This document shows positions 1 to 9,147 of a stretch of 64,000 bases of DNA, piece by piece; within the stretch, counting starts at the first letter, position 1, and every line of letters starts with the position of its first letter. The notes below the pieces were generated by a model. It did not search any database. It was not told where the DNA came from and saw only the letters and a list, made by a program, of their open reading frames with translations. The translations under genes and the position numbers were made by a program. The stretch is from Halococcus agarilyticus (GTDB taxonomy: Archaea; Halobacteriota; Halobacteria; Halobacteriales; Halococcaceae): assembly GCF_000334895.1 (NCBI RefSeq), contig NZ_BAFM01000005.1:1-64000 (forward strand), in the 5' to 3' direction.

Positions 1-350
1 AAAAGAGCGAGGTCGCCCGGACGTACCGGTACGTGGTGCGCGAGCTCGGCCTGGAGATCCAGCCTGCCGACCCCGCGAGCTACGTCCCCCGGTTCGCCTC
101 CGATCTCGACCTCTCCGAGGAGGCCGAGCGCCGCGCCAGGCAGCTCCTCGACACCGCGAAGGAAGAGGGCGTACACAGCGGGAAGAGCCCCGTTGGACTG
201 GCGGCCGCCGCGGTCTACGCCGCCGCCCTCCTCACCAACGAGAAGGTCACCCAAGGCGCAGTCAGCGAAGTCGCCGACATCTCCGAGGTCACCATCCGCA
301 ATCGGTATCACGAACTGCTCGAAGCCGAAGAGCGGGTCCAGGCTCCGTAG
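1..350 (+). CDS. tfb: Transcription initiation factor IIB (TFB), C-terminal part, 5' truncated by window edge
   Basis: General transcription factor that recruits RNA polymerase to TBP-bound promoters through two cyclin-like repeats. Only the last ~115 residues are present; the reading frame is open from base 3 and the true start lies outside the window. The visible part matches the second cyclin repeat: the segment SGKSPVGLAAAAVYAAALL followed by VSEVADISEVTIRNRYHEL is the characteristic helix pair that contacts BRE DNA. Haloarchaea carry several TFB paralogues; which one this is cannot be told from the fragment. It ends normally at a TAG, 64 bases before the Nudix gene. Confidence 0.93.
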   Translation, partial: KSEVARTYRYVVRELGLEIQPADPASYVPRFASDLDLSEEAERRARQLLDTAKEEGVHSGKSPVGLAAAAVYAAALLTNEKVTQGAVSEVADISEVTIRNRYHELLEAEERVQAP

Positions 351-413
351 ATCGTTTTCCACTTTTCGTCCGCGGGTCGTAAGGCCGAAGCCGGATCGTC
401 GTGTCCTCCGGCC

Positions 414-890
414 ATGGAAACGACCCGCCACCTTACGTCGACGGTGTACGTCGTCAACGACGGCGCGACCGTGCTCCACGCGCACTCACGACTCGGCATC
501 ACGATCCCGCCAGGCGGCCACGTCGACCGCGACGAACTCCCCCACGAGGCCGGGCTCCGCGAAGTCCACGAGGAAACCGGCCTCGACCCCGATCTCGTCG
601 CCGACGCGCCGGACATCGACGCGCCTGGCGGCCGGGCGCTGCCACAGCCCCAGTATCAGATGCTCTACGATGTCGACGTCCACCCGGATGGTCGGGTCGC
701 CCACCAGCACATCGATCTCGTCTACTTCGCCCGCGCCGATCGCCGCAGGATCGAGCCCGCTGGCGACGACGAACTCGGGCCGGCCGCGTGGGAGTGGTAC
801 ACGCCCGACGAACTCCGGACGAGCGATCTCGACGCCGATACGGTGCGGATCGGGTGTGAAGCCATCGCTGCTGTCGAGAACGGTTTCTGA
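414..890 (+). CDS. Nudix hydrolase
   Basis: A 158-residue Nudix-family pyrophosphohydrolase. The Nudix box is complete at residues 35-57: G35, E41, then REVHEETGL with the metal-binding glutamates at 50, 53 and 54. The family cleaves nucleoside diphosphates linked to another moiety; the substrate cannot be predicted. The C-terminal half is acidic as usual for a halophile. It starts at ATG 414 and stands alone between the TFB gene and a convergent squalene/phytoene synthase. Confidence 0.9.
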   Translation: METTRHLTSTVYVVNDGATVLHAHSRLGITIPPGGHVDRDELPHEAGLREVHEETGLDPDLVADAPDIDAPGGRALPQPQYQMLYDVDVHPDGRVAHQHIDLVYFARADRRRIEPAGDDELGPAAWEWYTPDELRTSDLDADTVRIGCEAIAAVENGF

Positions 891-937
891 GAGCGGACGA
901 TCGACGGCACTCGACGAAAGCGATCGTCTGTGGCTGT

Positions 938-2008
938 TCAGTTCGACTGCTGACGCCGAGCGTGCTGGTGGAAGGGTGCGGCGGCGATCTCGGCTCGGAG
1001 CCGTTCGATCGCGGTGCGGTCGACGCCGTTCGAGAAGCGGTCGACGATCGCGAGCACCTCCGCGCGCGAGATCTTCACGCCGCCCTCGCGGACGACGTCC
1101 TCGGCGCGCTCGTCGAGTTCGCGGAGGGTGCCCACGGCGAGCAGGTAGGGAACCGTCCACGCCGCGAGCGTGTTGCCACGGGTCTCGGGCGTGGCCTCGA
1201 GGTAGGTGAGCGCGCCGCCGACGTAGCCCGAGGCGTGGTCGGCGACCCGCCGGATCACGCTCGCGACCGCGGAGGTGTTCTCGGGCTCGCAGACGCCCTC
1301 GGGTTCGACGCCGTGCTCGCGGAGCCACGTCGCGGGGAGATAGACGTTGTTCTCCTCGCGGTAGTCGTCGGTGACGTCCTTCGCGACATTGACGAGCTGG
1401 AGCAGGAGGGCGAACGAGCGGTCGTTCTCACGGAGCTGGCGCGTCCGCTCCGGGGAGGCGTCCCGTGCGAGGAGGTTCGTGATCAGCGTCCCGATCGTGC
1501 CCGCGACGTACCAGCAGTACTCCTCCAGTTCGTCGACGGTCTCGATTCGGATTCCCTCGGTGTCGGCGTAGCGTTCGACGAACATCGCCATCCCGGAGAC
1601 GAGTTCGCGGATGGGATCGCGGGCCGCCTCGCGCGCGCTCGGATCGAGATCCTCGAACGCACGGACGACGCGCGGGGCATTTGCGACCACGGTCCAGTCG
1701 GCGTCGGGATCGGCGGGGAGCCACGGCTCGACCGCTTCGGCGAATGCTTCGATCCCGGTCGCGTCGTCGGGATCGAGCGCGCGGTCGTACGTCTCTAACA
1801 GATCGACCTGGACATCGGAGGGGATGTGGCCGGCGTCCTCGACGGTGTCGGCGACGCGACAGAGGAGGTAGCTGACGCAGATCTGGGTGGCCATCGGCTC
1901 GTCGAGCACGTCGACGGTGATGGCGAACGTGCGCGAGGTCCCGTCGAGCGCATCGTGACACCACCGTCGACGCTCCGCGTCCGTCGACTCGCCGGAGCCA
2001 GCAGTCAT
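938..2008 (-). CDS. Squalene/phytoene synthase family protein
   Basis: Head-to-head prenyl synthase of 356 residues. Both Asp-rich motifs for Mg-diphosphate are present: one in CRVADTVEDAGH near residue 55 and one in VNVAKDVTDDYREENNVYLP in the middle. The segment EYCWYVAGTIGTLITNLL resembles squalene synthases (YCxYVAG) more than CrtB phytoene synthases, so formation of squalene from two farnesyl diphosphates is the likelier reaction; phytoene synthesis for carotenoids is the alternative. The length fits the family. ATG start at 2008. It converges on the Nudix gene and no carotenoid gene is adjacent. Confidence 0.88.
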   Translation of the reverse strand: MTAGSGESTDAERRRWCHDALDGTSRTFAITVDVLDEPMATQICVSYLLCRVADTVEDAGHIPSDVQVDLLETYDRALDPDDATGIEAFAEAVEPWLPADPDADWTVVANAPRVVRAFEDLDPSAREAARDPIRELVSGMAMFVERYADTEGIRIETVDELEEYCWYVAGTIGTLITNLLARDASPERTRQLRENDRSFALLLQLVNVAKDVTDDYREENNVYLPATWLREHGVEPEGVCEPENTSAVASVIRRVADHASGYVGGALTYLEATPETRGNTLAAWTVPYLLAVGTLRELDERAEDVVREGGVKISRAEVLAIVDRFSNGVDRTAIERLRAEIAAAPFHQHARRQQSN

Positions 2009-2139
2009 CTCTCCCCGATGTTCGTCGTTGAGCTACAAAAGCCCTGAGAAACGAACCCCCGTTTTCGACGGATCGTCGCCCGTTCCACGAACTGTCGCGA
2101 TCGATCGGCGTCGGGGATCGTCCGAACGACGCCGAGACG

Positions 2140-2826
2140 CTACCCGAAGACGCCCGCGATCCGAGCCTTGATCCGCCGTTTGACGCCGCCGCTCGCCTGG
2201 CGAAAGCTGATCCGCCACGGGGTTCGCTTGCCGATCACCCTGGTGCGGCCCGCACGGATCGCATCGAGCACACCGTCGACCGACCGCTCGTCGGCGTCGA
2301 TCTCGGTGACCGCCTGTCCCACCATCTCCGCGATGTGGGCGTCCGAGCCGGCAGTCATCGGGAGATCGTTGGTTTCGGCGAACCGCTCGGCTCGGCGGTT
2401 CGAGCGTCCGGTGAGCAGCCGGGAGTTGTACGTCTCGATCGCGTCGGCGCTCGCGAGCGTGTCGCGGGTGATGTGGGGGGCGACGCCGCTGCGCGAGCGC
2501 TGGAACGGGTGAGGAACGACCGCGATCCCGTCCTGCTCACGGATGCGCGCGAGGGTCTCCTCGAACGGCAGCCCGGCGGGAACCCGCTCGCCGATCCCGA
2601 GTGCGAGCACGTGGCCGGCGGCGCTGCTCACCTCCGAACCGGGAATCCCGATCAGGTCATAGTCCGCCGCCCGTTCGGCGGCCGCGAGGCTGGCGTCGAT
2701 CTCGTCGTGGTCGGTGACGGCGAGCGCGTCGAGACCGACGGCCTCGGCCTGGGCGAGGAGGAGGTCGACCGGATCACGGCCGTCGAAGGACAGTTCGGAG
2801 TGACAGTGGAGCTCGGCCGACAGCAC
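2140..2826 (-). CDS. PHP domain metal-dependent phosphoesterase
   Basis: About 228 residues. The PHP motifs are clear: ELHCHSELSFDG at the N-terminus, LDALAVTDHDEIDAS next, HPF in the middle and GSDAH near the end, together forming the metal-binding site. The fold is known in phosphoesterases and polymerase-associated PHP proteins; the substrate is unknown. I chose the GTG at 2826, right before LSAELHCH, because PHP proteins begin with this strand. The frame is open upstream to 2925, but that stretch (RRVWGRYRGTFAPP) does not look like part of the domain. Confidence 0.85.
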   Translation of the reverse strand: MLSAELHCHSELSFDGRDPVDLLLAQAEAVGLDALAVTDHDEIDASLAAAERAADYDLIGIPGSEVSSAAGHVLALGIGERVPAGLPFEETLARIREQDGIAVVPHPFQRSRSGVAPHITRDTLASADAIETYNSRLLTGRSNRRAERFAETNDLPMTAGSDAHIAEMVGQAVTEIDADERSVDGVLDAIRAGRTRVIGKRTPWRISFRQASGGVKRRIKARIAGVFG

Positions 2827-2990
2827 GGGTGTGAGTTCGGTCGGTGGAGCAAAAGTCCCCCGGTATCGACCCCACACCCGCCGAACGGCCGGACGACCGT
2901 CGTCGCCCGATCGTCCACCGTCCACCCGTGCTACTGAGTATCCCTACTAGTATATCTCCTCGCGAGACGTACGGTATCACTGGTGATTGG

Positions 2991-3410
2991 ATGCACGACG
3001 AGTCCCAACAGTCGTCCGGAGAACTGCAACTGACGAAAGGATACGAGGAACTGGTGGCCGAAGCCGCCGCCGAAATCACGACACACCCGGTCGAGACGGC
3101 GATCGATCGACTCGACGACGTCGTGTTCGTCGATGTCCGAGATGGGCCAGAGCTCGATGCGAAGGGGCGGATCCCGGGCTCCATCCACGCGTCCCGCGGA
3201 ATGCTGGAGTTCCACATCGATCCCGAGAGTCCCTACCACATCGAGGAGTTCGTCTCGGGCTCGGAGCTCCTGTTTTACTGTGCGGTGGGTGGGCGCTCGG
3301 TGCTCGCCGCGCAGACGGCCCAGGAGATGGGGCTGTCCGCAGTCGCGAACGTCGAGGGGGGCTTCGAGGCGTGGACGGAAGCCGGCGGCCCGGTCGAGAT
3401 GGCTGCCTGA
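2991..3410 (+). CDS. Rhodanese-like sulfurtransferase domain protein
   Basis: A single rhodanese domain of 139 residues. It shows the FVDVRDGPELDAKGRIPGSI strand-loop and the active-site loop FYCAVGGRS, with the catalytic cysteine that would carry a persulfide, followed by GGFEAWTEAG at the C-terminus. It probably transfers sulfur or acts in redox chemistry in the cytoplasm; no signal peptide is visible. Start taken at ATG 2991. Upstream codons in the same frame (from 2844) have no family resemblance. It lies 62 bases before purL on the same strand. Confidence 0.88.
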   Translation: MHDESQQSSGELQLTKGYEELVAEAAAEITTHPVETAIDRLDDVVFVDVRDGPELDAKGRIPGSIHASRGMLEFHIDPESPYHIEEFVSGSELLFYCAVGGRSVLAAQTAQEMGLSAVANVEGGFEAWTEAGGPVEMAA

Positions 3411-3472
3411 CGTGCGATATCGACCACGGACATTCACAACCGCTTTGATGGCCCGCTCGTAACCCGCCGGCA

Positions 3473-5734
3473 ATGCCCCTTCCCGAGGCCGACCGCGAGC
3501 GGATCGTCGCGGAGCTCGGCCGCGAGCCGACGCCGGCGGAGGCCGCGCTGTTCGAAAACCTCTGGAGCGAACACTGTGCGTACCGCTCCTCGCGCCCGCT
3601 GCTGTCGGCGTTCGACAGCGAGAGCGAGGACGTGGTGATCGGGCCAGGCGACGATGCCGCCGTGGTGGCCGTGCCGACGTCCGATGAGGCGGACGACGCG
3701 AACGGAAACGAAGACGACGAACTCTATATCACGCTCGGGATCGAGAGCCACAACCACCCCTCCTACGTCGACCCCTACGACGGCGCAGCCACAGGAGTCG
3801 GCGGGATCGTCCGCGACACGCTCTCGATGGGTGCGTACCCGATCGCGCTGACCGACTCGCTGTATTTCGGCGAGTTCGACGCCGAACACTCGCGATACCT
3901 GTTCGACGGCGTGGTGGAGGGGATCGCGGACTACGGCAACGCGATCGGCGTGCCGACTGTCGGCGGCAGCGTCGCGTTCCATTCCGGCTACGAGGGCAAT
4001 CCCCTCGTGAACGTGGCGTGTGCGGGACTCCTTCCAGCGGATCGACTCGTCACCGCCGAGGCACAGCGTGCGGGGAACAAGCTGGTGCTCGTCGGGAACG
4101 CCACCGGGCGCGACGGATTGGGCGGGGCGAGTTTCGCGAGCGAGGACCTCGCGGAGGACGCCGAGACCGAGGACCGGCCGGCGGTCCAGGTCGGCGATCC
4201 CTATACTGAAAAACTTCTGATCGAAGCGAACGAGGCGCTGCTCGACGAGGACCTCGTGCAGGCAGCGCGGGATCTCGGGGCCGCTGGGCTCGGCGGGGCC
4301 TCGTCGGAGCTGGTCGCCAAGGGCGACCTCGGGGCCGAGATCGATCTCGACGCGGTCCACCGGCGCGAGCCGGGGATGAACGCGACCGAGATCCTGCTCG
4401 CCGAGTCTCAGGAACGGATGTGCTACGAGATCCGACCCGAGGATACCGATCGAGTGCGGGAGATCGCCGAGCGATTCGATCTGGGCTGTTCGGTCATCGG
4501 CGAGATCACCGAGGGCAACTACACCTGTTCGTTTGAGGGGAGCGAGGCGCGAAGCGCCTCGAGCGAGCCGCGAGGCAGCGAGACCGTGGTCGACGTCCCC
4601 GCGACCTACCTCGCCGACGGCGCACCGATGAACGACCTGCCCGCCGAATCGCCCACCCAACCCGAACGCGACCTTCCCGACGCCGCCGTCGAACAGTCCT
4701 TCGAGCGGGTTCTGAGCGATCCGAACACCGCGAGCAAGGAGTGGGTTTATCGCCAGTACGACCACGAAGTCGGGCTCCGAACTGCCGTCCGGCCAGGCGA
4801 CGACGCCGCGGTGATGGACCTCCACGAGGTCGGCGTCGGCCTCGCGATCTCGGCGGGCGCGGAGCCCCGCTGGACGAGCGCCGCCCCCTACGAGGGTGCG
4901 TGCGCGATCGCGCTCGAAAACGCCACCAATCTCGCCGCAATGGGTGCAACGCCGCTCGCCGCCGTCGACTGTCTCAACGGCGGCAACCCCGAGAAACCCG
5001 ACGTCTACGGCGGCTTTGCCGCGATCGTCGACGGACTGGCCGAGATGTGCAGCGATCTCGCGGTGCCGGTCGTCGGCGGCAACGTCTCGCTCTACAACGA
5101 CTCGGCGGCGGGCCCGATCCCGCCGACACCGACGCTCGCGATGGTCGGTACGCGAGCGTGGGACGACAGCTCCGGCCGGAACACGGACGCCGACGAGGGA
5201 CCGACACACGCCGACGCCGGGCCGTCGACCGCGCTCGCTGGCGAGGGGACACTCCTCGTGGTCGGCGATCGCGTTCTCGACGGTGAACCGGCGGGGCTCG
5301 GTGGCTCGGCGTATCTCGCTGCGGAGGGTTCCGACCGGTTCCCGTCGCTACCGACGAACCCGGCCGCACTCGTCGACCGGCTCGCGGCGGTGGCCGGCCG
5401 GGAAACGACGACCGCGGTCCACGACGCGAGCCACGGAGGGTTGGCAGTGACGCTCGCGGAGATGGTCACGTCGGACGCAGGTGCGAGCGTCGAAATCGAG
5501 GGCCCGGCGAGTCCGGTCGAACACCTCTTTCACGAGCAGCCGGGCCGCGCAGTGATCGAGACCCGGGACCCGAAGGCGGTCCGCGAGGCGTTCGCGGGCG
5601 TCGCGCCGGTCCACGAACTCGGGTCGACGGCCGACACCGGCCGGCTCGAAGCGAGCGTCGGCGACACCGAACTCTCGATGTCGGCCGCGACGATCGCCGA
5701 ACGCCGGGCGGTGCTCGATCGCGAGATGGACTGA
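3473..5734 (+). CDS. purL: Phosphoribosylformylglycinamidine synthase subunit PurL
   Basis: Large subunit of FGAM synthase, converting FGAR, glutamine and ATP to FGAM in purine biosynthesis together with PurS and PurQ (neither is in the window). At 753 residues it has the two AIRS-type halves of small-type Pur[45 protein letters not shown], and in the second half [31 protein letters not shown] and [11 protein letters not shown]. Two low-complexity linkers look like insertions, one around residue 360 (see the palindrome at 4543) and one around residue 565 ([17 protein letters not shown]). Confidence 0.97.
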   Translation: MPLPEADRERIVAELGREPTPAEAALFENLWSEHCAYRSSRPLLSAFDSESEDVVIGPGDDAAVVAVPTSDEADDANGNEDDELYITLGIESHNHPSYVDPYDGAATGVGGIVRDTLSMGAYPIALTDSLYFGEFDAEHSRYLFDGVVEGIADYGNAIGVPTVGGSVAFHSGYEGNPLVNVACAGLLPADRLVTAEAQRAGNKLVLVGNATGRDGLGGASFASEDLAEDAETEDRPAVQVGDPYTEKLLIEANEALLDEDLVQAARDLGAAGLGGASSELVAKGDLGAEIDLDAVHRREPGMNATEILLAESQERMCYEIRPEDTDRVREIAERFDLGCSVIGEITEGNYTCSFEGSEARSASSEPRGSETVVDVPATYLADGAPMNDLPAESPTQPERDLPDAAVEQSFERVLSDPNTASKEWVYRQYDHEVGLRTAVRPGDDAAVMDLHEVGVGLAISAGAEPRWTSAAPYEGACAIALENATNLAAMGATPLAAVDCLNGGNPEKPDVYGGFAAIVDGLAEMCSDLAVPVVGGNVSLYNDSAAGPIPPTPTLAMVGTRAWDDSSGRNTDADEGPTHADAGPSTALAGEGTLLVVGDRVLDGEPAGLGGSAYLAAEGSDRFPSLPTNPAALVDRLAAVAGRETTTAVHDASHGGLAVTLAEMVTSDAGASVEIEGPASPVEHLFHEQPGRAVIETRDPKAVREAFAGVAPVHELGSTADTGRLEASVGDTELSMSAATIAERRAVLDREMD
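4543..4561. repeat. GC-rich mini-palindrome inserted in frame in purL
   Basis: CGAGGCGC-GAA-GCGCCTCG is an 8-bp perfect inverted repeat with a 3-base loop. It encodes a Ser/Glu/Ala/Arg-rich patch ([15 protein letters not shown]) between conserved PurL segments. The surrounding PurL sequence shows no reason for such a patch, which suggests an in-frame insertion of a small hairpin element. Confidence 0.55.
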
Positions 5735-5802
5735 GCTACGGACGTCGACGACGAACGACGACGTACCACAACCGTTTCGTCCGCCGGACCGGAGATGGGC
5801 GT

Positions 5803-6381
5803 GTGAACGGTTCGCTCGACCGTCGTCTCGCCGTGGTCTCGGGTGCGCTCGCTCCGATGGTCGCGCTCGGATCGATCGTCCTCGGAACCGTCCTCTCGCC
5901 GACGTTCTCGTGGGCGGGAAGCGCGCTCTCGGATCTCGGCGTGACGCCCGCGAGCGCGCTCGCGTTCAACGGCGGTCTCGTCGCCGGCGGCGTGCTTGCG
6001 CTCCCGTTCGCGTGGGTGCTCGCGGCCGACGGTCGATCGACTCTGGGAGCGGTGTTCGGCCTCACAGCCGTCTCGATGGCGCTCGTCGGGGTTTTCCGAT
6101 CGGGACACCCGCTTCACTTCCCGGTCGCGCTCGGCTTCTATCTCGGGGCGACCCTGACGATGCTCGTCGACGGGATCGGGGAACTTCGAGCGGGCGCGCG
6201 GACGTGGGGTCTCACCGCCCTCGGATTCGCACTCGTCCACATCGGCTCGTGGGCCGCGTGGAGCGCCGGCATCCGTCCCGGATCGGGGCTCGCGATCCCC
6301 GAAACGGTCGGTGCGGTGCTGTTCGCGCTATGGGTGTGGGAAGCCGCGTTGCGGCTCCGATCGTCCGAAACTCGGGCGTAG
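5803..6381 (+). CDS. DUF998-type polytopic membrane protein
   Basis: A 192-residue integral membrane protein with about six hydrophobic segments. The opening (LAVVSGALAPMVALGSIVL) and the following PTFSWAGSALSDLG are typical of DUF998, where the short Ser-x-Leu-Ser-(D/E)-Leu-Gly motif follows the first helix. No biochemical role is established. The GTG at 5803 is used because the first transmembrane helix follows directly. It starts 68 bases after purL and is probably transcribed with or shortly after it. Confidence 0.75.
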   Translation: MNGSLDRRLAVVSGALAPMVALGSIVLGTVLSPTFSWAGSALSDLGVTPASALAFNGGLVAGGVLALPFAWVLAADGRSTLGAVFGLTAVSMALVGVFRSGHPLHFPVALGFYLGATLTMLVDGIGELRAGARTWGLTALGFALVHIGSWAAWSAGIRPGSGLAIPETVGAVLFALWVWEAALRLRSSETRA

Positions 6382-6568
6382 CCGGCGGTCACCGGCACTG
6401 TGGAGGAGAGGGAAAGCGGGGACGAAACGGGGAGGGTATGATGCCAGGCAACGGAGTCGCCCCCGCCGATGCGGAGCCGGTCGGGCTCCATCTGAACGCT
6501 TTTCGAGGTATTGTAATAAGCTTTGTGTGGGGTGTGGATGAACTGCCGCACCGATCGACGCCACTGGA

Positions 6569-7294
6569 TCAGTCGGCGTCGACGAGAACGAACTCGATCC
6601 GGTCGACGTCCGCCCCCTTCGAGGTCCGGTCGACGATCTCGATCCGGCCGAGTTCGCCGAGGCTGTCGACGTGGGTGCCGCCGCACGGACAGACGTCGAC
6701 GTCGCCGATCGTGACCGCCCGGAGCGGGTCGACGTGATCGGGGATGAGATCGAGATTGGTCCGGCCTTCGGGGGTTTCGGCTTCGAGCGCGTCGCGTGAC
6801 CGGAGCGCTTTCTCGACCGGGAGGTCCCGCTCGATCAGGTCGTTCGAGAGCCGCTCGATCGTTCGGAGGTCCTCGGCGTCGAAGTGTGCGGGCTCGAAGT
6901 CGATCCTGGCGCGGTCGGCGTGGATCCGATTGCCCGCCGTGCTCGCGCCGAACTCGTCGAGCACGACCTTCGAGACGACGTGCTGGGCTGTGTGGTAGCG
7001 CATGTGGGCGTAGCGGCGCTCCCAGTCGAGCTCGGCGTGGATCGTGGTTCCGGGGTCGGGGAGATCGCCCTCCAGCGTGTGGCGGATCTCGCCGTGATCC
7101 TGGCGGACGTCGACCACGCGCGCCGAGCCGTCGTTCCACGAGAGGCTGCCGTGGTCGGCGGGCTGGCCGCCGCCCTCCTTGTAGAAGTACGTGCCGTCGA
7201 GAACCACGGTGCGGTCCGCCTCGTCGGCGCTCGTCACGCGGGCTTCGAACTCGCGGGTGTACTCGTCGTCGGGGAGATAGCGCTGGTCGCTCAC
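6569..7294 (-). CDS. alaX: AlaX-type alanyl-tRNA editing protein
   Basis: Stand-alone homologue of the editing domain of AlaRS, hydrolysing mischarged Ser-tRNA(Ala) or Gly-tRNA(Ala). The four zinc ligands are visible: HTAQH (His101 and His105) and CPCGGTH (Cys204 or Cys202, and His208). TYFYKEGGGQPADHG near residue 35 is the conserved glycine-rich substrate loop. At 241 residues it is a type-II-like AlaX. A second putative deacylase (YbaK-like) follows upstream on the same strand, so the two form a proofreading pair. Confidence 0.92.
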   Translation of the reverse strand: MSDQRYLPDDEYTREFEARVTSADEADRTVVLDGTYFYKEGGGQPADHGSLSWNDGSARVVDVRQDHGEIRHTLEGDLPDPGTTIHAELDWERRYAHMRYHTAQHVVSKVVLDEFGASTAGNRIHADRARIDFEPAHFDAEDLRTIERLSNDLIERDLPVEKALRSRDALEAETPEGRTNLDLIPDHVDPLRAVTIGDVDVCPCGGTHVDSLGELGRIEIVDRTSKGADVDRIEFVLVDAD

Positions 7295-7359
7295 ACGACG
7301 GGTTCGACGCGGAGGGGTATCTGCGTTGTGCCGTCACGCGACGAATCAGGATCGTTCCG

Positions 7360-7833
7360 TCACTCGATCACGCCGACCGGCCGTGCGTCCGCGAGCGTTT
7401 CGAGTCGGTCCGGCGCGATCGGAAACACCGCCTCGGGAGTGCCGGCGGCGGCCCAGACCGTCTCGAACCCGGCGAGGGATTCGTCGAGATACACCGGCAC
7501 GTCCGTCTCGTGACAGAACGGTGGGACGCCGCCGATCGACCAGCCGAGCGTCTCGCGCACGTCGTCGGCGTCGGCCATTTCGACCTCGTTCTCGGGAACG
7601 TCCCGAATCCGGGCGAGGCGCGCCTCGCTCACACGATTCGCCCCGCTCGTGACCACGACGACGAGATCGGGCGCGCGGAAGGCGAGCGAGCTCGCGATCT
7701 GGGCGACGTCACACCCGATCGCGTCGGCGGCGTCGGCCGCCGTCTTCGTGCCTTCGGGGAACTCGTGGACGTCGACGTCGAGATCGTACTCTGCGGCGGC
7801 GCGCTCGGCGAACGCGCGTGCTCGGGGATGCAT
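7360..7833 (-). CDS. YbaK/ProX-type aminoacyl-tRNA deacylase family protein
   Basis: 157 residues from the ATG at 7833 (MHPRARAFAERAA). The YbaK fold signature is visible: HEFPEGTKTAADAADAIGC with the conserved lysine-adjacent segment, AQIASSLAF, LVVVVTSGANRVS, and the glycine loop WSIGGVPPF followed by YLDESL. The family clears misacylated tRNA (Cys-tRNA(Pro), Ala-tRNA(Pro) and others); the specificity here is unknown. An in-frame ATG at 7848 is an alternative start; reading to 7917 adds an arginine-rich stretch that is unlikely to be translated. Confidence 0.87.
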   Translation of the reverse strand: MHPRARAFAERAAAEYDLDVDVHEFPEGTKTAADAADAIGCDVAQIASSLAFRAPDLVVVVTSGANRVSEARLARIRDVPENEVEMADADDVRETLGWSIGGVPPFCHETDVPVYLDESLAGFETVWAAAGTPEAVFPIAPDRLETLADARPVGVIE

Positions 7834-7871
7834 GCCGACCGCTCGCATCGCGGGCGAGAAAACGCTACGGG

Positions 7872-8045
7872 TCAGCGGACCTCGTCGACGCCGACCGCGC
7901 CGCTCGATTGGATCCACGCCGTCGGCTCGCGCTCGTCGTAGATGACGATCGCGCCGTCGTCGCGCTCGAAGGCAGCGATGCGTTCGGCCGTCACGGGCGT
8001 GTCACTGGACGACTCGGAGGGAGTCTCGTGCGGGGACGTGCTCAT
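7872..8045 (-). CDS. Small conserved haloarchaeal protein, DUF7331-like
   Basis: A 57-residue ORF from ATG 8045 to TGA 7872. It has a low-complexity Ser/Thr/Pro-rich start and a compact end, AAFERDDGAIVIYDERE then TAWIQSSGAVGVDEVR. The pattern of aromatic/acidic residues and the WI(Q/A) tail matches small DUF7331-type haloarchaeal proteins; function unknown. It resembles the small protein at 9148-9333, so two paralogues flank dpsA. It is divergent from dpsA, with which it shares a 242-base intergenic region. Confidence 0.65.
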   Translation of the reverse strand: MSTSPHETPSESSSDTPVTAERIAAFERDDGAIVIYDEREPTAWIQSSGAVGVDEVR

Positions 8046-8217
8046 TGTTGTCTGGTTTGCCGCCGTCGTCTTTCACTCGACGGTCGAACGGACGGGCCGT
8101 GATGTGTTAAAGGTTATCACCCTCGCAGGCCGTTCCGCAACCCGACACCGATGGTGTCCGTCGCATCACCGACAGCCGTCGAGTGCCGAGCGACCGGACC
8201 GAAAAGCACAAACTTTG

Positions 8218-8233
8218 TTTTGGCTACCCAAAA
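8218..8233. promoter_or_regulatory. DtxR/IdeR-like iron operator upstream of dpsA
   Basis: TTTTGG-CTAC-CCAAAA, a perfect 6-bp inverted repeat with a 4-base spacer, 54 bases before the dpsA ATG. The same architecture occurs before four other genes in the window. It fits the operator type of iron-dependent DtxR-family regulators (Idr/SirR-like in haloarchaea). Confidence 0.7.
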
Positions 8234-8287
8234 ATGATTTTCTCGATAGCAATGACTAAGTGGACGGGGTTCGTAGACAGGAACGCA

Positions 8288-8845
8288 ATGAGCACCCAGG
8301 AATCCGACTCGCGACTCCGCCAGGAGTTCGGGACCGTCGAGGAATCACCGGCGCTCCGGATCGAGGGCGACCGGGCCGAACAGATCGTCGACGCGCTGAA
8401 CGCCGACCTCGCGGCGTCGTACGTCCTCTATCACCAGCTCAAGAAACACCACTGGAACGTCGAGGGCGCGGAGTTCCTCGAAGTCCACCGCTTCCTCGAA
8501 GAGGCCTACGAGGCCGTCGAGCACCACTCGGACGTGATCGCCGAACGCGCCCAGGCGCTCGGGGGCGTCCCGGTCGCCGGCCCCGTGAACCTCGAAGACC
8601 ACAGCTACGTCGAGTTCGAGGGCGAGGACGTCTACGACGTCCGGACGTCGCTCCACAGCGACATGGAGACGTTCGCGGACATCATCGAGCGGATGCGCGA
8701 TCACATCGAGCTCACGAACAGTCTCGGTGACTACACCTCCGAAGAAGTCCTCCGCGGTGCGATCGCCGACTACGAGGAGTACGCCCACCACCTCGAACAC
8801 TACCTCGAAGACGACACCCTCGTGCTCGACGAAGCGACCCACTGA
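8288..8845 (+). CDS. dpsA: DNA-protecting/iron-storing ferritin-like protein DpsA
   Basis: A 185-residue Dps-family protein that oxidises and stores iron in a dodecameric shell. The signature YHQLKKHHWNVEGAEFLEVH around residue 50 contains the ferroxidase histidine of Dps, followed by LEEAYEAVEHHSDVIAERAQ with the acidic ligands. The ATG at 8288 matches the usual haloarchaeal DpsA N-terminus; an in-frame extension to 8183 runs through the operator and is rejected. An iron-type operator sits upstream and a T-run follows at 8870. Confidence 0.95.
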   Translation: MSTQESDSRLRQEFGTVEESPALRIEGDRAEQIVDALNADLAASYVLYHQLKKHHWNVEGAEFLEVHRFLEEAYEAVEHHSDVIAERAQALGGVPVAGPVNLEDHSYVEFEGEDVYDVRTSLHSDMETFADIIERMRDHIELTNSLGDYTSEEVLRGAIADYEEYAHHLEHYLEDDTLVLDEATH

Positions 8846-9147
8846 GACGCGGCGAGACCAGCGACCACCTTTTTACGACGTGCGTCGGCGCGCGCTGCGC
8901 GCCGTTTATCGGCGCGCAGTCGGCGTGCGAGGGATGAGCGCCGCGACCAGCGGAAGCGGCGCGAATCGGCTGGGGAGGCTCGTGGGCGGCTGCGGTGCTG
9001 GGTGGTGCCGGGCGGTTCTCAAATGGACCGGCATCAGTGCGGTCACGAAAACCAGCGACGACAAGTCACAGAAGAGGAGGCGATACCAGCGATAGCCATC
9101 GAAACGGGAACGACGATCGTCGAAAAGACCCAAACCGACCCGCGTGC
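8846..9147. other. Intergenic region between dpsA and the small DUF7331-like gene
   Basis: About 300 bases with no convincing gene. It holds the dpsA terminator T-run and, at about 8885-8930, repeated TCGGCGCGC/GCGCGC stretches with dyad symmetry. Open frames cross it on both strands but lack family resemblance and natural start sites. Confidence 0.5.
8870..8874 (+). terminator. T-run terminator after dpsA
   Basis: Five consecutive T, 25 bases after the dpsA stop, following a GC-rich stretch. Archaeal RNA polymerase terminates at such U-tracts. It is the only clear T-run downstream of dpsA. Confidence 0.45.

Noticed and set aside
8884-8930. GC-rich dyad repeats after dpsA as an RNA gene
   Set aside because: Simple CG alternation gives many weak pairings; no tRNA-like or other recognisable RNA fold.
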